Shown piece by piece: positions 1 through 5,668 of a stretch of DNA of 7,308 nt. Numbering within the stretch: position 1 is the stretch's first letter; every line of letters starts with the position of its first letter. The stretch comes from Evtepia sp. Its GTDB lineage: Bacteria > Bacillota > Clostridia > Oscillospirales > Oscillospiraceae. The notes below the pieces were generated by a model that did no database searches, was not told the origin of the DNA, and worked only from the letters and a program-made list of their open reading frames with translations. The position numbers and the translations under genes are program-made. The stretch is from NCBI GenBank assembly GCA_020025735.1, contig JAHHRP010000092.1, positions 1 through 7,308 on the forward strand, in the 5' to 3' direction.

Positions 1-25
1 GCGGATTTTTTTAACAGGATAGAAA

Positions 26-1438
26 TTACTTCTCAGCCTTTTCAAGTTTCTTAGAAAAATGTCTCTTGGTCTCCTTGACCACAACACCAGACAGTGCCAC
101 CAAGGCGATCAAGTTGGGCAGAGCCATCAGACCGTTGAGCGTATCAGCAATGCTCCAAGCCAGCTTCAGATCCATCGTTGCACCAACGAAAATAACGATC
201 AGGAAAATAACCTGATAAACCTTGATGGACTTGGACCCAAAGAGGAACTCACAGCAGCGGGTGCCATACAGTGCCCAGCCAAGAATGGTGGAGAAGGCAA
301 ACAAAGACAGGCCCACAGCAATGAGCACTGCGCCGCCCTTCTGCGTGAACACAGTGCCCAAAGCAACTGCGTTCAGAGAGGTCGTCCCTTCCACGCCATA
401 GTTCAGGTCCAAGCCAGCGCCCTTGGCAGCACACAGAATGGTCAGACCAGACAGGGTGCAGATCAGGATGGTGTCCATGAACACCTCAAAGATCCCATAC
501 AGGCCCTGCTTGACGCAGTCGGTCTCAGAGGTGCTGGCGTGCGCCATAGGAGCAGAACCCAGACCAGCCTCGTTGGAGAACACGCCACGTTTGACACCCC
601 AGGTAATGACCAGCATCATGGAACCTACCGCACCGCCAGTGACACCAGAAGGCGTGAATGCACCCACGAAAATGTCGTGGAAAACAGCAGGCAGATAAGA
701 GCCATAGTGGATAACAACAATCAAGCAAGCCAGGATATAGATGACAGCCATAACAGGAACCAGCTTCTCTGTCACAGCGCCCAGACGCTTGATGCCGCCG
801 AAAATCACGATGCCAGTGAGGATCATCAGGACAATGCCCAGGATGATGTTCACAGTATTCTGCCCAGAGAAGTTCGGGTTAAACGCCTTAATCACAGTGT
901 TAATGGAGTCGGTGATGTTGCCCACCTGCACGGCGTTGCCGATGCCGAACGCAGCCAGCGCAGCAAAGACGCAGAAGACAGCACCAAGCCACTTCCAGTT
1001 CTTACCCAAACCGTTCTTGATGTAGTACATGGGACCGCCTACCCAGTCTCCATGCTCATTGCGTTCACGGAACTTTACGGCCAGCAGCACCTCGGAATAC
1101 TTGGTGGCCATGCCGATGAGGGCCGTAATCCACAGCCAGAAGATGGTACCGGCACCACCCAGCGTGATGGCAGTGGTGATACCGGCGATGTTGCCAGTGC
1201 CCACAGTACCAGCAAGGGCGGTACTCATGGCCTGGAAGGGCGTAATTTCCCCCTCCTTGGCCTCTGTCTTGCTGAACACCTTGCCAAGGGTGTTCTTCAT
1301 GGCGTAGCCAAACTTGCGGAACTGAACACCGCAAGTCCTGACGGTAAGCAGAATGCCGCCGCCCACCAGCAGGACCAGCATCGGCACGCCCCAGACAAAG
1401 CCGTTGATCGCGCTGTTAATACTGGCGATTACTTCCAT
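26..1438 (-). CDS. Sodium:alanine/glycine symporter, AGCS family
   Basis: This encodes a 470-residue polytopic membrane protein that couples sodium (or proton) entry to uptake of alanine and/or glycine across the cytoplasmic membrane. The family signature is clear: TALAGTVGTGNIAG at residues 73-86 and GGAGTIFWLWITALIG at 94-109. GGPMYYI follows at 134-140, and the conserved GVKRGVFSNEAGLGSAP block starts at 281. About ten or eleven hydrophobic segments are visible, and the protein ends in a short Lys/Arg/Glu-rich cytoplasmic tail. The length is normal for the family. The start is supported by GGAGAG on the minus strand (plus 1446-1451), seven bases before the ATG. A glycine riboswitch in its leader points to glycine as a physiological substrate or signal. 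Whether alanine, glycine or both are carried cannot be read from sequence. The stop lies 25 bases from the window edge and no clear terminator is visible. Confidence 0.95.
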   Translation of the reverse strand: MEVIASINSAINGFVWGVPMLVLLVGGGILLTVRTCGVQFRKFGYAMKNTLGKVFSKTEAKEGEITPFQAMSTALAGTVGTGNIAGITTAITLGGAGTIFWLWITALIGMATKYSEVLLAVKFRERNEHGDWVGGPMYYIKNGLGKNWKWLGAVFCVFAALAAFGIGNAVQVGNITDSINTVIKAFNPNFSGQNTVNIILGIVLMILTGIVIFGGIKRLGAVTEKLVPVMAVIYILACLIVVIHYGSYLPAVFHDIFVGAFTPSGVTGGAVGSMMLVITWGVKRGVFSNEAGLGSAPMAHASTSETDCVKQGLYGIFEVFMDTILICTLSGLTILCAAKGAGLDLNYGVEGTTSLNAVALGTVFTQKGGAVLIAVGLSLFAFSTILGWALYGTRCCEFLFGSKSIKVYQVIFLIVIFVGATMDLKLAWSIADTLNGLMALPNLIALVALSGVVVKETKRHFSKKLEKAEK

Positions 1439-1495
1439 TGGGAATCTCTCCTTTTCTCAATTCTCTTCGCTCGCGTCCTGCCTATGCGACAACAA

Positions 1496-1527
1496 AACGG
1501 AGTGCCGCAAGACGACGACACTCCGTT
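1496..1527 (-). terminator. Probable riboswitch-controlled terminator hairpin before the symporter gene
   Basis: On the minus strand AACGGAGTG (1504-1496 as read on plus) pairs perfectly with CACTCCGTT (1519-1527), a nine-base-pair stem with a 14-base loop. It is followed on the minus strand by TTTTGTTG. It lies downstream of the glycine aptamer and upstream of the symporter start, where an expression platform is expected. The U-tract is interrupted, so terminator strength is uncertain. I did not find a convincing antiterminator pairing with the aptamer P1 strand. Confidence 0.6.
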
Positions 1528-1561
1528 CAAAAGTACACAAAAATAGGGCTGAAACCTGCGC

Positions 1562-1579
1562 TGCAAATTCGTCCTAATC
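1562..1579. repeat. Imperfect direct repeat, copy 1
   Basis: TGCAAATTCGTCCTAATC on plus. It differs from the copy at 1752-1770 by two substitutions and one inserted base. It falls just downstream (in transcript order) of the glycine aptamer and overlaps its 3' P1 flank. Confidence 0.5.
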
Positions 1580-1650
1580 AGTCTGTCCTTTTGCCAGAGC
1601 GCGTTGCCTCGCCCCTTCGGCCTCTGTGTTTTAACAGAGTTCTCCAGATT
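1573..1650 (-). promoter_or_regulatory. Glycine riboswitch aptamer
   Basis: Read on the minus strand, the hallmarks of the glycine aptamer appear in order. TCTGGAGA comes first (about 1648-1641). A hairpin CTCTGT/ACAGAG with loop TAAAAC follows (about 1639-1622). Then comes the core GCCGAAGGGGC, and finally the 3' core CTCTGGCAAAAGGACAGA (about 1599-1582). TCTG at the 5' end can pair with CAGA at the 3' end to close P1. These match the family consensus seen before gcvT operons and AGCS transporters. Only one aptamer is canonical here, although glycine riboswitches are often tandem. The RNA should bind glycine and control the symporter gene, probably through the hairpin at 1496-1527. Whether glycine switches expression on or off is not evident. 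Confidence 0.88.
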
Positions 1651-1660
1651 TGCCATCCTT

Positions 1661-1755
1661 TTGTCCCCGGAACACAGCCCAGCGCCCAAAGCAAGGTACA
1701 CCGGAGCAAGACTGATGTCTGTGGACAAAATTCATCTGACGGGATTCGCTTTGCA
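1661..1755 (-). other. Structured 5' part of the symporter leader, unassigned
   Basis: This roughly 95-nt stretch lies between the predicted transcript start and the canonical glycine aptamer. On the minus strand GTCCACAG near its 5' side can pair with CTGTG and GGAC near its 3' side, enclosing a small AGAC/GTCT hairpin. Its 3' end reads GGGGACAAAAGGATGG, loosely like the 3' core of a glycine aptamer. No GCCGAAGG-type core is present. It may be a degenerate or ghost first aptamer, or just leader RNA. Confidence 0.3.
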
Positions 1756-1770
1756 AGATTCATTCTAATC
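1752..1770. repeat. Imperfect direct repeat, copy 2
   Basis: TGCAAGATTCATTCTAATC on plus, matching the copy at 1562-1579. This copy contains the -10 box of the predicted symporter promoter on the minus strand. Confidence 0.5.
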
Positions 1771-1790
1771 GGATTCCCTCAAAAAAGCAA
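1762..1790 (-). promoter_or_regulatory. Predicted sigma-A promoter of the symporter gene
   Basis: On the minus strand TTGCTT (1790-1785) and TAGAAT (1767-1762) are separated by 17 bases. Transcription would start near 1755 and yield a roughly 317-nt leader containing the glycine riboswitch. The -10 matches five of six consensus bases and the -35 four of six. Confidence 0.6.
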
Positions 1791-1868
1791 GTCTTATTCA
1801 GAGGTTTCCTGCTCTTTTCCAGCATTGGCAGAAAACTTTATCGCTTTTCCCCAAAAAAATTTTTCACC

Positions 1869-2819
1869 TTATTTTTTCTTTAGAGAAATCGCCTGCCTCA
1901 CTTTGTCAACAATTCCTGAAACTGTCAACCCATAAGCCTCCAAAACCTTCTGCGCTGCCCCAGATCGTCCAAAGAGATCCGCTACGCCATGACGGACCAC
2001 AGGCACAGGCCATGCACCGGAAAGATATTCCGCCACAGCACTGCCCAGACCGCCGATCACATTGGCTTCCTCCGTAGTAACCAGACAACCTGTCTCCTGG
2101 GCAGCTGCAAGAAGAATCTCCGTATCCAGAGGCTTGATGGTGTGCATGTCAATGACCCGCACAGAAATCCCCTCTTTGGACAGCTCCTGTGCCGCTTGCA
2201 AGGCCATCTGCACCATCATGCCCACAGCCACCACGGTCACATCACTGCCCGGACGCAGCAGCACGCCCTTCCCAATGGAAAACCGATAGTCCGGCACCTG
2301 GTCAGTCACCGTCTCCACCGCCAGACGGCCCAGACGCAGATATGCTGGACCATCATAGGCCACAAGGGCCTGCACAGCCTGCCGCATCTCATGGCCGTCA
2401 CAAGGGCACAGGACCGTCATACCGGGAATGGCGCGCATAATCGCCAGGTCCTCAATGCACTGATGGGTTGCCCCATCCTCCCCCACAGACAACCCTCCAT
2501 GAGAGCCTACCACCTTCACATTCAAACCAGGGTAAGCGACACTGTTGCGCACCTGCTCCCAGGCCCGCCCAGCAGCAAACATCGCAAAAGAATTCACAAA
2601 CGGCTTTTTGCCGCAGGTCGCCAGACCTGCCGCCACGCCGACCATGTTTGCCTCGGCAATGCCCATGTTAAAAAAACGCGCGGGGTACGCACTGCCAAAC
2701 TCCTTGGTCATGGTAGAGCCGGACAAGTCCGCGTCCAGCACCACCAGGTTCGGCTCCTGTTGGGCCAGCTCCACCAATGCCTTGCCGTAGGCTGCCCGGG
2801 TTGCGATCTTCTCTGCCAT
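1869..2819 (-). CDS. Transketolase, C-terminal subunit (split enzyme)
   Basis: This encodes a 316-residue subunit with the pyrimidine-binding and C-terminal domains of transketolase, which works with the N-terminal subunit encoded just upstream. The pair moves two-carbon ketol units between sugar phosphates in the non-oxidative pentose phosphate pathway. The catalytic Glu that activates thiamine pyrophosphate is E56 in NMGIAEANM. SHGGLSVGEDGATHQ at 106-120 is the conserved phosphate/TPP-proximal loop of transketolases and DXS-like enzymes. The start was set at the ATG at 2819-2817: it follows GGAGGG on the minus strand and one base after the stop of the upstream gene. A longer reading frame extends upstream to 2903 but overlaps the neighbour's coding region. 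The one-base gap suggests translational coupling and 1:1 expression. No strong hairpin terminator follows the stop, only an A/T-rich run near 1855-1862. Confidence 0.95.
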   Translation of the reverse strand: MAEKIATRAAYGKALVELAQQEPNLVVLDADLSGSTMTKEFGSAYPARFFNMGIAEANMVGVAAGLATCGKKPFVNSFAMFAAGRAWEQVRNSVAYPGLNVKVVGSHGGLSVGEDGATHQCIEDLAIMRAIPGMTVLCPCDGHEMRQAVQALVAYDGPAYLRLGRLAVETVTDQVPDYRFSIGKGVLLRPGSDVTVVAVGMMVQMALQAAQELSKEGISVRVIDMHTIKPLDTEILLAAAQETGCLVTTEEANVIGGLGSAVAEYLSGAWPVPVVRHGVADLFGRSGAAQKVLEAYGLTVSGIVDKVRQAISLKKK

Positions 2820-2820
2820 G

Positions 2821-3663
2821 TTACCTGCCCTCCTTTTCCGCCAGGGCTGCTGCCAGCTCCTGCCGTGCCATTTGATACTGCTCCTCGTTGGGGGCCTTGC
2901 CATGCCAGCCAGACTGATTCTCCATGAAGGAAACTCCCTTCCCCTTCACCGTCTTTGCCAGGATCATTGTGGGCGCACCCGTAACCTCTCTCGCCTGCTC
3001 AAAAACCGCCGCCAGGGCCGCCAGATCATGGCCATCCACCTTCAGCACATGCCAGCCAAACGCCTCCAACTTCTTGTCCAGAGGCTCCGTAGGCATCACG
3101 TCCGCTGTCTTGCCGTCAATTTGCAGGCCGTTGACATCAATGATGGCACATAAGTTGTCCAGCTTGTACTTGGCCCCACTCAGGAACGCCTCCCATACCT
3201 GGCCCTCTTCTATCTCACCGTCGCCCAGCAGCGCGTAAACCTGATAATCCCGCTCATCCAGCTTCCCTGCCAGGGCCATGCCCACAGCCGCAGAAATCCC
3301 CTGACCCAGGGACCCGGTAGACATATCCACCCCCTGCACATGGTGCATCTCTGCATGGCCAGATAAATGCCCATCCACACGGCGGAACGCTTCCAGAGTC
3401 TCTTCCGGGAAATAGCCCCGCTGGGATAGAATGGGGTACAAGGCCGGGGTGCAGTGCCCCTTGGACAAAACAAACCGATCCCGATCAGGGTCCTCGGGGT
3501 GGGTCGGATCTATCCGCATGGTTTCAAAATAGAGTACCGTTAAGATGTCCATGGCAGAAAAGGAGCCGCCCAGATGCCCGGACGCACACCGATACACCAT
3601 GTCCAGCCCCAGCAGCCGCCCCTTGGCTGCCACGGTCTCTAACGTGTGCATATCTGTTTTCAT
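2821..3663 (-). CDS. Transketolase, N-terminal subunit (split enzyme)
   Basis: This 280-residue protein is the thiamine-pyrophosphate-binding half of transketolase. The TPP motif begins GDGE at residues 147-150 and ends at N178 in DVNG, holding the magnesium ion and diphosphate. SKGHCTPALY (about 67-76), GSLGQG (117-122) and SGWHGKAPN (251-259) are further conserved blocks. Most bacteria carry one chain of about 660 residues. Two separate chains are common in Firmicutes and archaea, so this is a normal split and not a frameshift. The start was chosen at the ATG at 3663-3661, seven bases after GGAGGAGG on the minus strand (plus 3671-3678). An in-frame ATG ten codons upstream lies inside the 5' UTR palindrome and has no ribosome binding site. 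Confidence 0.95.
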   Translation of the reverse strand: MKTDMHTLETVAAKGRLLGLDMVYRCASGHLGGSFSAMDILTVLYFETMRIDPTHPEDPDRDRFVLSKGHCTPALYPILSQRGYFPEETLEAFRRVDGHLSGHAEMHHVQGVDMSTGSLGQGISAAVGMALAGKLDERDYQVYALLGDGEIEEGQVWEAFLSGAKYKLDNLCAIIDVNGLQIDGKTADVMPTEPLDKKLEAFGWHVLKVDGHDLAALAAVFEQAREVTGAPTMILAKTVKGKGVSFMENQSGWHGKAPNEEQYQMARQELAAALAEKEGR

Positions 3664-3681
3664 ATCGTTGCCTCCTCCAGC

Positions 3682-3703
3682 AAACCGTATCATTCTACGG
3701 TTT
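3682..3703 (-). promoter_or_regulatory. Palindrome in the transketolase 5' UTR
   Basis: AAACCGTA and TACGGTTT form a perfect 8-bp inverted repeat around a six-base centre. It covers the expected transcript start and ends four bases before the ribosome binding site. It could be an operator for a dimeric regulator or an mRNA hairpin near the 5' end. The sequence does not tell which. Confidence 0.5.
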
Positions 3704-3705
3704 CC

Positions 3706-3734
3706 AGTGTATCATGGAACCCCGCCGCGGTCAA
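3706..3734 (-). promoter_or_regulatory. Predicted promoter of the split transketolase operon
   Basis: On the minus strand TTGACC (3734-3729) is followed after 17 bases by TACACT (3711-3706). Transcription would begin near 3699, about 36 bases before the start codon. The promoter diverges from the one at 3813-3842. Confidence 0.6.
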
Positions 3735-3812
3735 TTCTCTTTCGACAGGCTTCTCCTTTGCGCTTCCGCAGGGGGACAGAACCAATCATGTGCATAAAGA
3801 AGAAAATCATCC

Positions 3813-3842
3813 TTGACAAAGCGGACAGGCTTGTGGTAACAT
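3813..3842 (+). promoter_or_regulatory. Predicted promoter of the rpmG-secE-nusG operon
   Basis: A perfect TTGACA (3813-3818) is separated by 18 bases from TAACAT (3837-3842). Transcription would start near 3849, leaving a leader of about 240 nt before rpmG. No other promoter of similar quality lies between here and rplA, so it probably drives rpmG through rplA. Confidence 0.6.
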
Positions 3843-3848
3843 GGTTGC

Positions 3849-4089
3849 ACCTATGAAAAGGGCTTATTTTTTGTGCGCGGATTACGGTATCCGCCTGCAA
3901 ACCCTTGACCCTCAGGGACGGGACATAGGGAGGCAGAGGATGCCGGTCCAACCGTGTTTTCTTTTTGTGCCCTTCTTTTGGGCTGAAAGATCCGCCGGGA
4001 TCGGCATCGCCTGGGTGAATGGCGATTGGCCGAACTCCGGCGTTTTTTGTTTCCCCCAGGGCCGAACATCGTAAAGGAGGTGCCCCAAT
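3849..4089 (+). promoter_or_regulatory. Structured leader of rpmG-secE-nusG, probable attenuator
   Basis: This leader has several pairings that exclude each other. GCGGAT (3877-3882) pairs with ATCCGC (3889-3894). CGGTATCC (3885-3892) can instead pair with GGATGCCG (3938-3945), continued by GCCT/AGGC and CCCT/AGGG between them. GATGCCGGTCC (3939-3949) can instead pair with GGATCGGCATC (3998-4008) over 11 base pairs with one G-U. That last pairing would break the terminator at 3993-4048. The arrangement is that of a transcription attenuator with terminator, antiterminator and anti-antiterminator. The ligand or protein that controls it is unknown to me, and I do not recognise a catalogued riboswitch class. 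The leader ends in AAAGGAGG at 4073-4080, the rpmG ribosome binding site. Confidence 0.55.
3993..4048 (+). terminator. Intrinsic terminator within the rpmG leader
   Basis: Three stacked helices form one long hairpin: CGCCGG (3993-3998) with CCGGCG (4037-4042), TCGGC (4001-4005) with GCCGA (4029-4033), and ATCGCC (4006-4011) with GGCGAT (4021-4026). The loop is nine bases. Six T residues (4043-4048) follow directly. It lies downstream of the promoter and upstream of the first gene, so it must act as a regulated attenuator and not as an operon end. Confidence 0.8.
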
Positions 4090-4254
4090 ATGGCAAAAGC
4101 CGGCGCACGGGTGAAAATCACCCTTAGATGCAACGAGTGCAAGCAGCGTAATTACAACACCATGAAGAACAAGAAGAATACCCCCGACCGCTTAGAGTTG
4201 AACAAGTACTGCCCCTTCTGCAGAAAGCACACCGTTCACAGCGAGACTAAGTGA
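4090..4254 (+). CDS. rpmG: 50S ribosomal protein L33, zinc-binding form
   Basis: This 54-residue protein belongs to the large ribosomal subunit, where it sits near the E site. The sequence contains two CxxC pairs, C14/C17 in CNEC and C41/C44 in CPFC, which form a zinc ribbon. This is therefore the zinc-dependent (C+) type of L33, not the cysteine-free paralogue made under zinc starvation. The NYNTMKNKKNTPDRLELNKY block is characteristic. AAAGGAGG ends nine bases before the ATG. Its place directly before secE and nusG is the usual one in Firmicutes. It is too short for many gene callers but is certain from its motifs. Confidence 0.96.
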   Translation: MAKAGARVKITLRCNECKQRNYNTMKNKKNTPDRLELNKYCPFCRKHTVHSETK

Positions 4255-4295
4255 TGACGACCCACATTCCCTGTAAGAAAGAAGGGTAGAACTGA

Positions 4296-4610
4296 ATGTC
4301 TGAAAAAGAAAAGATGAACCAGGACGGGGTTCAGGAGTCCAAACCTGCCAAAACAGAAAAGCCCAAGGCAGACAAGGCCAAGGCTAAGGCCGACAAGGAC
4401 AAAAAGCCCGGCTTTTTCAAGCGCCTGGGGCGGTTCTTCCGGGAACTGAAGTCCGAGCTGAAAAAAGTCGCCTGGCCCACTGGGCGCGATACCATGAAGA
4501 AGACGGGGATCGTGATCGTCTGCGTCATCGTCGTGAGCGTCATCGTCTGGATCTTCGATGGCATTGCAAGCTCCGTCATCGACGCTCTCCTCTCCCTCTT
4601 CGGACGCTGA
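4296..4610 (+). CDS. secE: Preprotein translocase subunit SecE
   Basis: SecE clamps the two halves of SecY in the SecYEG channel and is needed for protein export. The 104-residue product has one clear transmembrane segment (about residues 70-88). It is preceded by the conserved amphipathic region ending ELKSELKKVAWPT (about 50-62), the signature of bacterial SecE. Residues 1-38 are a hydrophilic Lys/Ala/Pro/Asp-rich extension with low complexity. Firmicutes SecE proteins are often only about 60 residues, so this tail is long and probably disordered in the cytoplasm. GAAGGG at 4281-4286 is a modest ribosome binding site nine bases before the ATG. The gene follows rpmG by 41 bases and precedes nusG by 16. 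Confidence 0.95.
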   Translation: MSEKEKMNQDGVQESKPAKTEKPKADKAKAKADKDKKPGFFKRLGRFFRELKSELKKVAWPTGRDTMKKTGIVIVCVIVVSVIVWIFDGIASSVIDALLSLFGR

Positions 4611-4626
4611 GATAAGGGGATTGACT

Positions 4627-5145
4627 ATGGCTGAAGAAGCAAAATGGTATGTGGCACACACCTACTCGGGTTATGAAAACACCGTGAAGGCCACCATCGA
4701 AAAGGCCGTGGAAAACCGTAACATGGGCGACCTGATCCTCTCCGTCAGCATCCCCATGGAAACCGTGACCGAGATCACCGATGCTGGCAGCAAAACCGTG
4801 GACCGTAAAATTTTCCCCGGTTATGTGCTGGTGAAGATGGTCATGACCGATGAAACCTGGCACCTGGTCCGCAACGTGCGAGGCGTGACAGGCTTTGTAG
4901 GCTCAGGCAACAAGCCCATCCCCCTCACTGAAACCGAAATCGCCTCTTTGGGCGTGGAGAAACGTGAGGTCCTTGTGACCTATCAGATCGGCGATAACGT
5001 CCGTATTACCGACGGCGCCTTGGAATCCTTCCTGGGCGTTGTGGAAGAAATCGACACCGAACACCAAAAGGTGCGGGTGGTCGTGTCCATGTTTGGCCGG
5101 GAAACTCCGGTGGAACTGGACCTGGATCAAATCGAATCCATCTAA
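4627..5145 (+). CDS. nusG: Transcription termination/antitermination factor NusG
   Basis: NusG binds the clamp of RNA polymerase. It modulates pausing and elongation and can link transcription to ribosomes or Rho. The 172-residue protein has an NGN domain (about 5-110, with KWYVAHTYSGYE, FPGYVLVKM at 63-71 and RNVRGVTGFVG at 82-92). A C-terminal KOW domain follows (about 120-172, from IGDNVRITDGALESFLG to SMFGRETPVELD). The start was set at the ATG at 4627, seven to nine bases after AAGGGGA and opening with the conserved MAEEAKWYVAHT. A reading frame open further upstream overlaps secE and was not used. The KOW loop reads GALESF where GPFxxF is more usual, a minor change. Confidence 0.97.
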   Translation: MAEEAKWYVAHTYSGYENTVKATIEKAVENRNMGDLILSVSIPMETVTEITDAGSKTVDRKIFPGYVLVKMVMTDETWHLVRNVRGVTGFVGSGNKPIPLTETEIASLGVEKREVLVTYQIGDNVRITDGALESFLGVVEEIDTEHQKVRVVVSMFGRETPVELDLDQIESI

Positions 5146-5200
5146 CCCTGCGGGTCCCCCGCGGGCGTGGGAGGAGCGGTCCGCCGTTCCGTCCAACCAC
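5146..5200 (+). promoter_or_regulatory. Structured nusG-rplK spacer, candidate L1 autoregulatory site
   Basis: Two hairpins follow the nusG stop at once. The first is CCC-t-GCGGG with CCCGCGGG (5146-5165). The second is GGAGCGG (5173-5179) with CCGTTCC (5184-5190) around a UCCG tetraloop of the UNCG type. It is enclosed by GTGG (5167-5170) with CCAC (5197-5200). The outer and inner helices of the second element are separated by an asymmetric loop, GA on one side and GUCCAA on the other. This resembles the two-helix L1-binding site found in 23S rRNA and in L11-L1 mRNA leaders. The reading as an L1 feedback site is inferred from topology and position, not from an exact sequence match. Confidence 0.4.
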
Positions 5201-5224
5201 ATTTTCAAAATGGAGGTGCTCTAA

Positions 5225-5650
5225 GTGGCACAGAAAGTAACTGGATACGTCAAATTACAGATTCCCGCCGGCAAGGCAACCCCGGCCCCTCCCGTTGGCC
5301 CCGCTCTGGGTCAGCACGGCATCAACATCGCCGCCTTCACCAAGGAGTTCAACGAGCGCACCAAGAACGACGTGGGCCTCATTATCCCTGTGGTCATCAC
5401 GGTCTACGCCGACCGCTCCTTCTCCTTCATCACCAAGACCCCTCCCGCTGCCGTCCTCATCAAAAAGGCATGCAACATCGAGAAGGCTTCCGGTGTCCCC
5501 AACAAGGATAAGGTTGCCACCATCAGCAAAGAAGACGTCCGCAAGATTGCCGAGACCAAGATGCGCGACCTGAATGCCGCCACCATTGAGGCCGCCATGA
5601 GCATGATTGCCGGTACCGCCCGCTCTATGGGCGTTGTCGTTGGCGAGTAA
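5225..5650 (+). CDS. rplK: 50S ribosomal protein L11
   Basis: L11 binds the GTPase-associated centre of 23S rRNA at the base of the stalk and takes part in factor binding and the stringent response. The 141-residue length is exactly typical. The N-terminal domain has IPAGKATPAPPVGPALGQHG (about 13-32), and the RNA-binding C-terminal domain ends in MIAGTARSMGVVV. The start codon is GTG at 5225, eight bases after GGAGG (5212-5216). It opens with the conserved AQKVTGYVKLQIPAG, so a later ATG is ruled out. It lies 79 bases after nusG and 18 before rplA. Confidence 0.97.
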   Translation: MAQKVTGYVKLQIPAGKATPAPPVGPALGQHGINIAAFTKEFNERTKNDVGLIIPVVITVYADRSFSFITKTPPAAVLIKKACNIEKASGVPNKDKVATISKEDVRKIAETKMRDLNAATIEAAMSMIAGTARSMGVVVGE

Positions 5651-5668
5651 GGCAGGAGGGTAAGAGAT

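Noticed and set aside
59..1546. A 495-codon open frame on the plus strand opposite the symporter gene
   Set aside because: Its product is rich in His, Gln, Asp and Ala, with no membrane or domain pattern, and no ribosome binding site. The opposite strand holds a clear AGCS transporter. The openness follows from codon bias of that gene.
1820..1868. A/T-rich run after the transketolase stop as a possible terminator
   Set aside because: On the minus strand the T-run follows directly after an A-run without a GC-rich stem. The only stem nearby is a weak five-base GAAAA/TTTTC pairing.
2815..2825. Split transketolase as a frameshifted single gene
   Set aside because: Each half has its own ribosome binding site and start or stop. 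The boundary falls at the known domain junction, as in many Firmicutes and archaea.
1989..2927. A 312-codon open frame on the plus strand opposite the transketolase genes
   Set aside because: His/Gln/Arg-rich translation with no recognisable motif, opposite a well-supported enzyme gene.
3735..4089. Search for a tRNA gene upstream of rpmG-secE-nusG, as is common in some bacteria
   Set aside because: No acceptor stem, T-loop GGTTCRA box or anticodon arm could be found. The hairpins present fit an attenuator instead.
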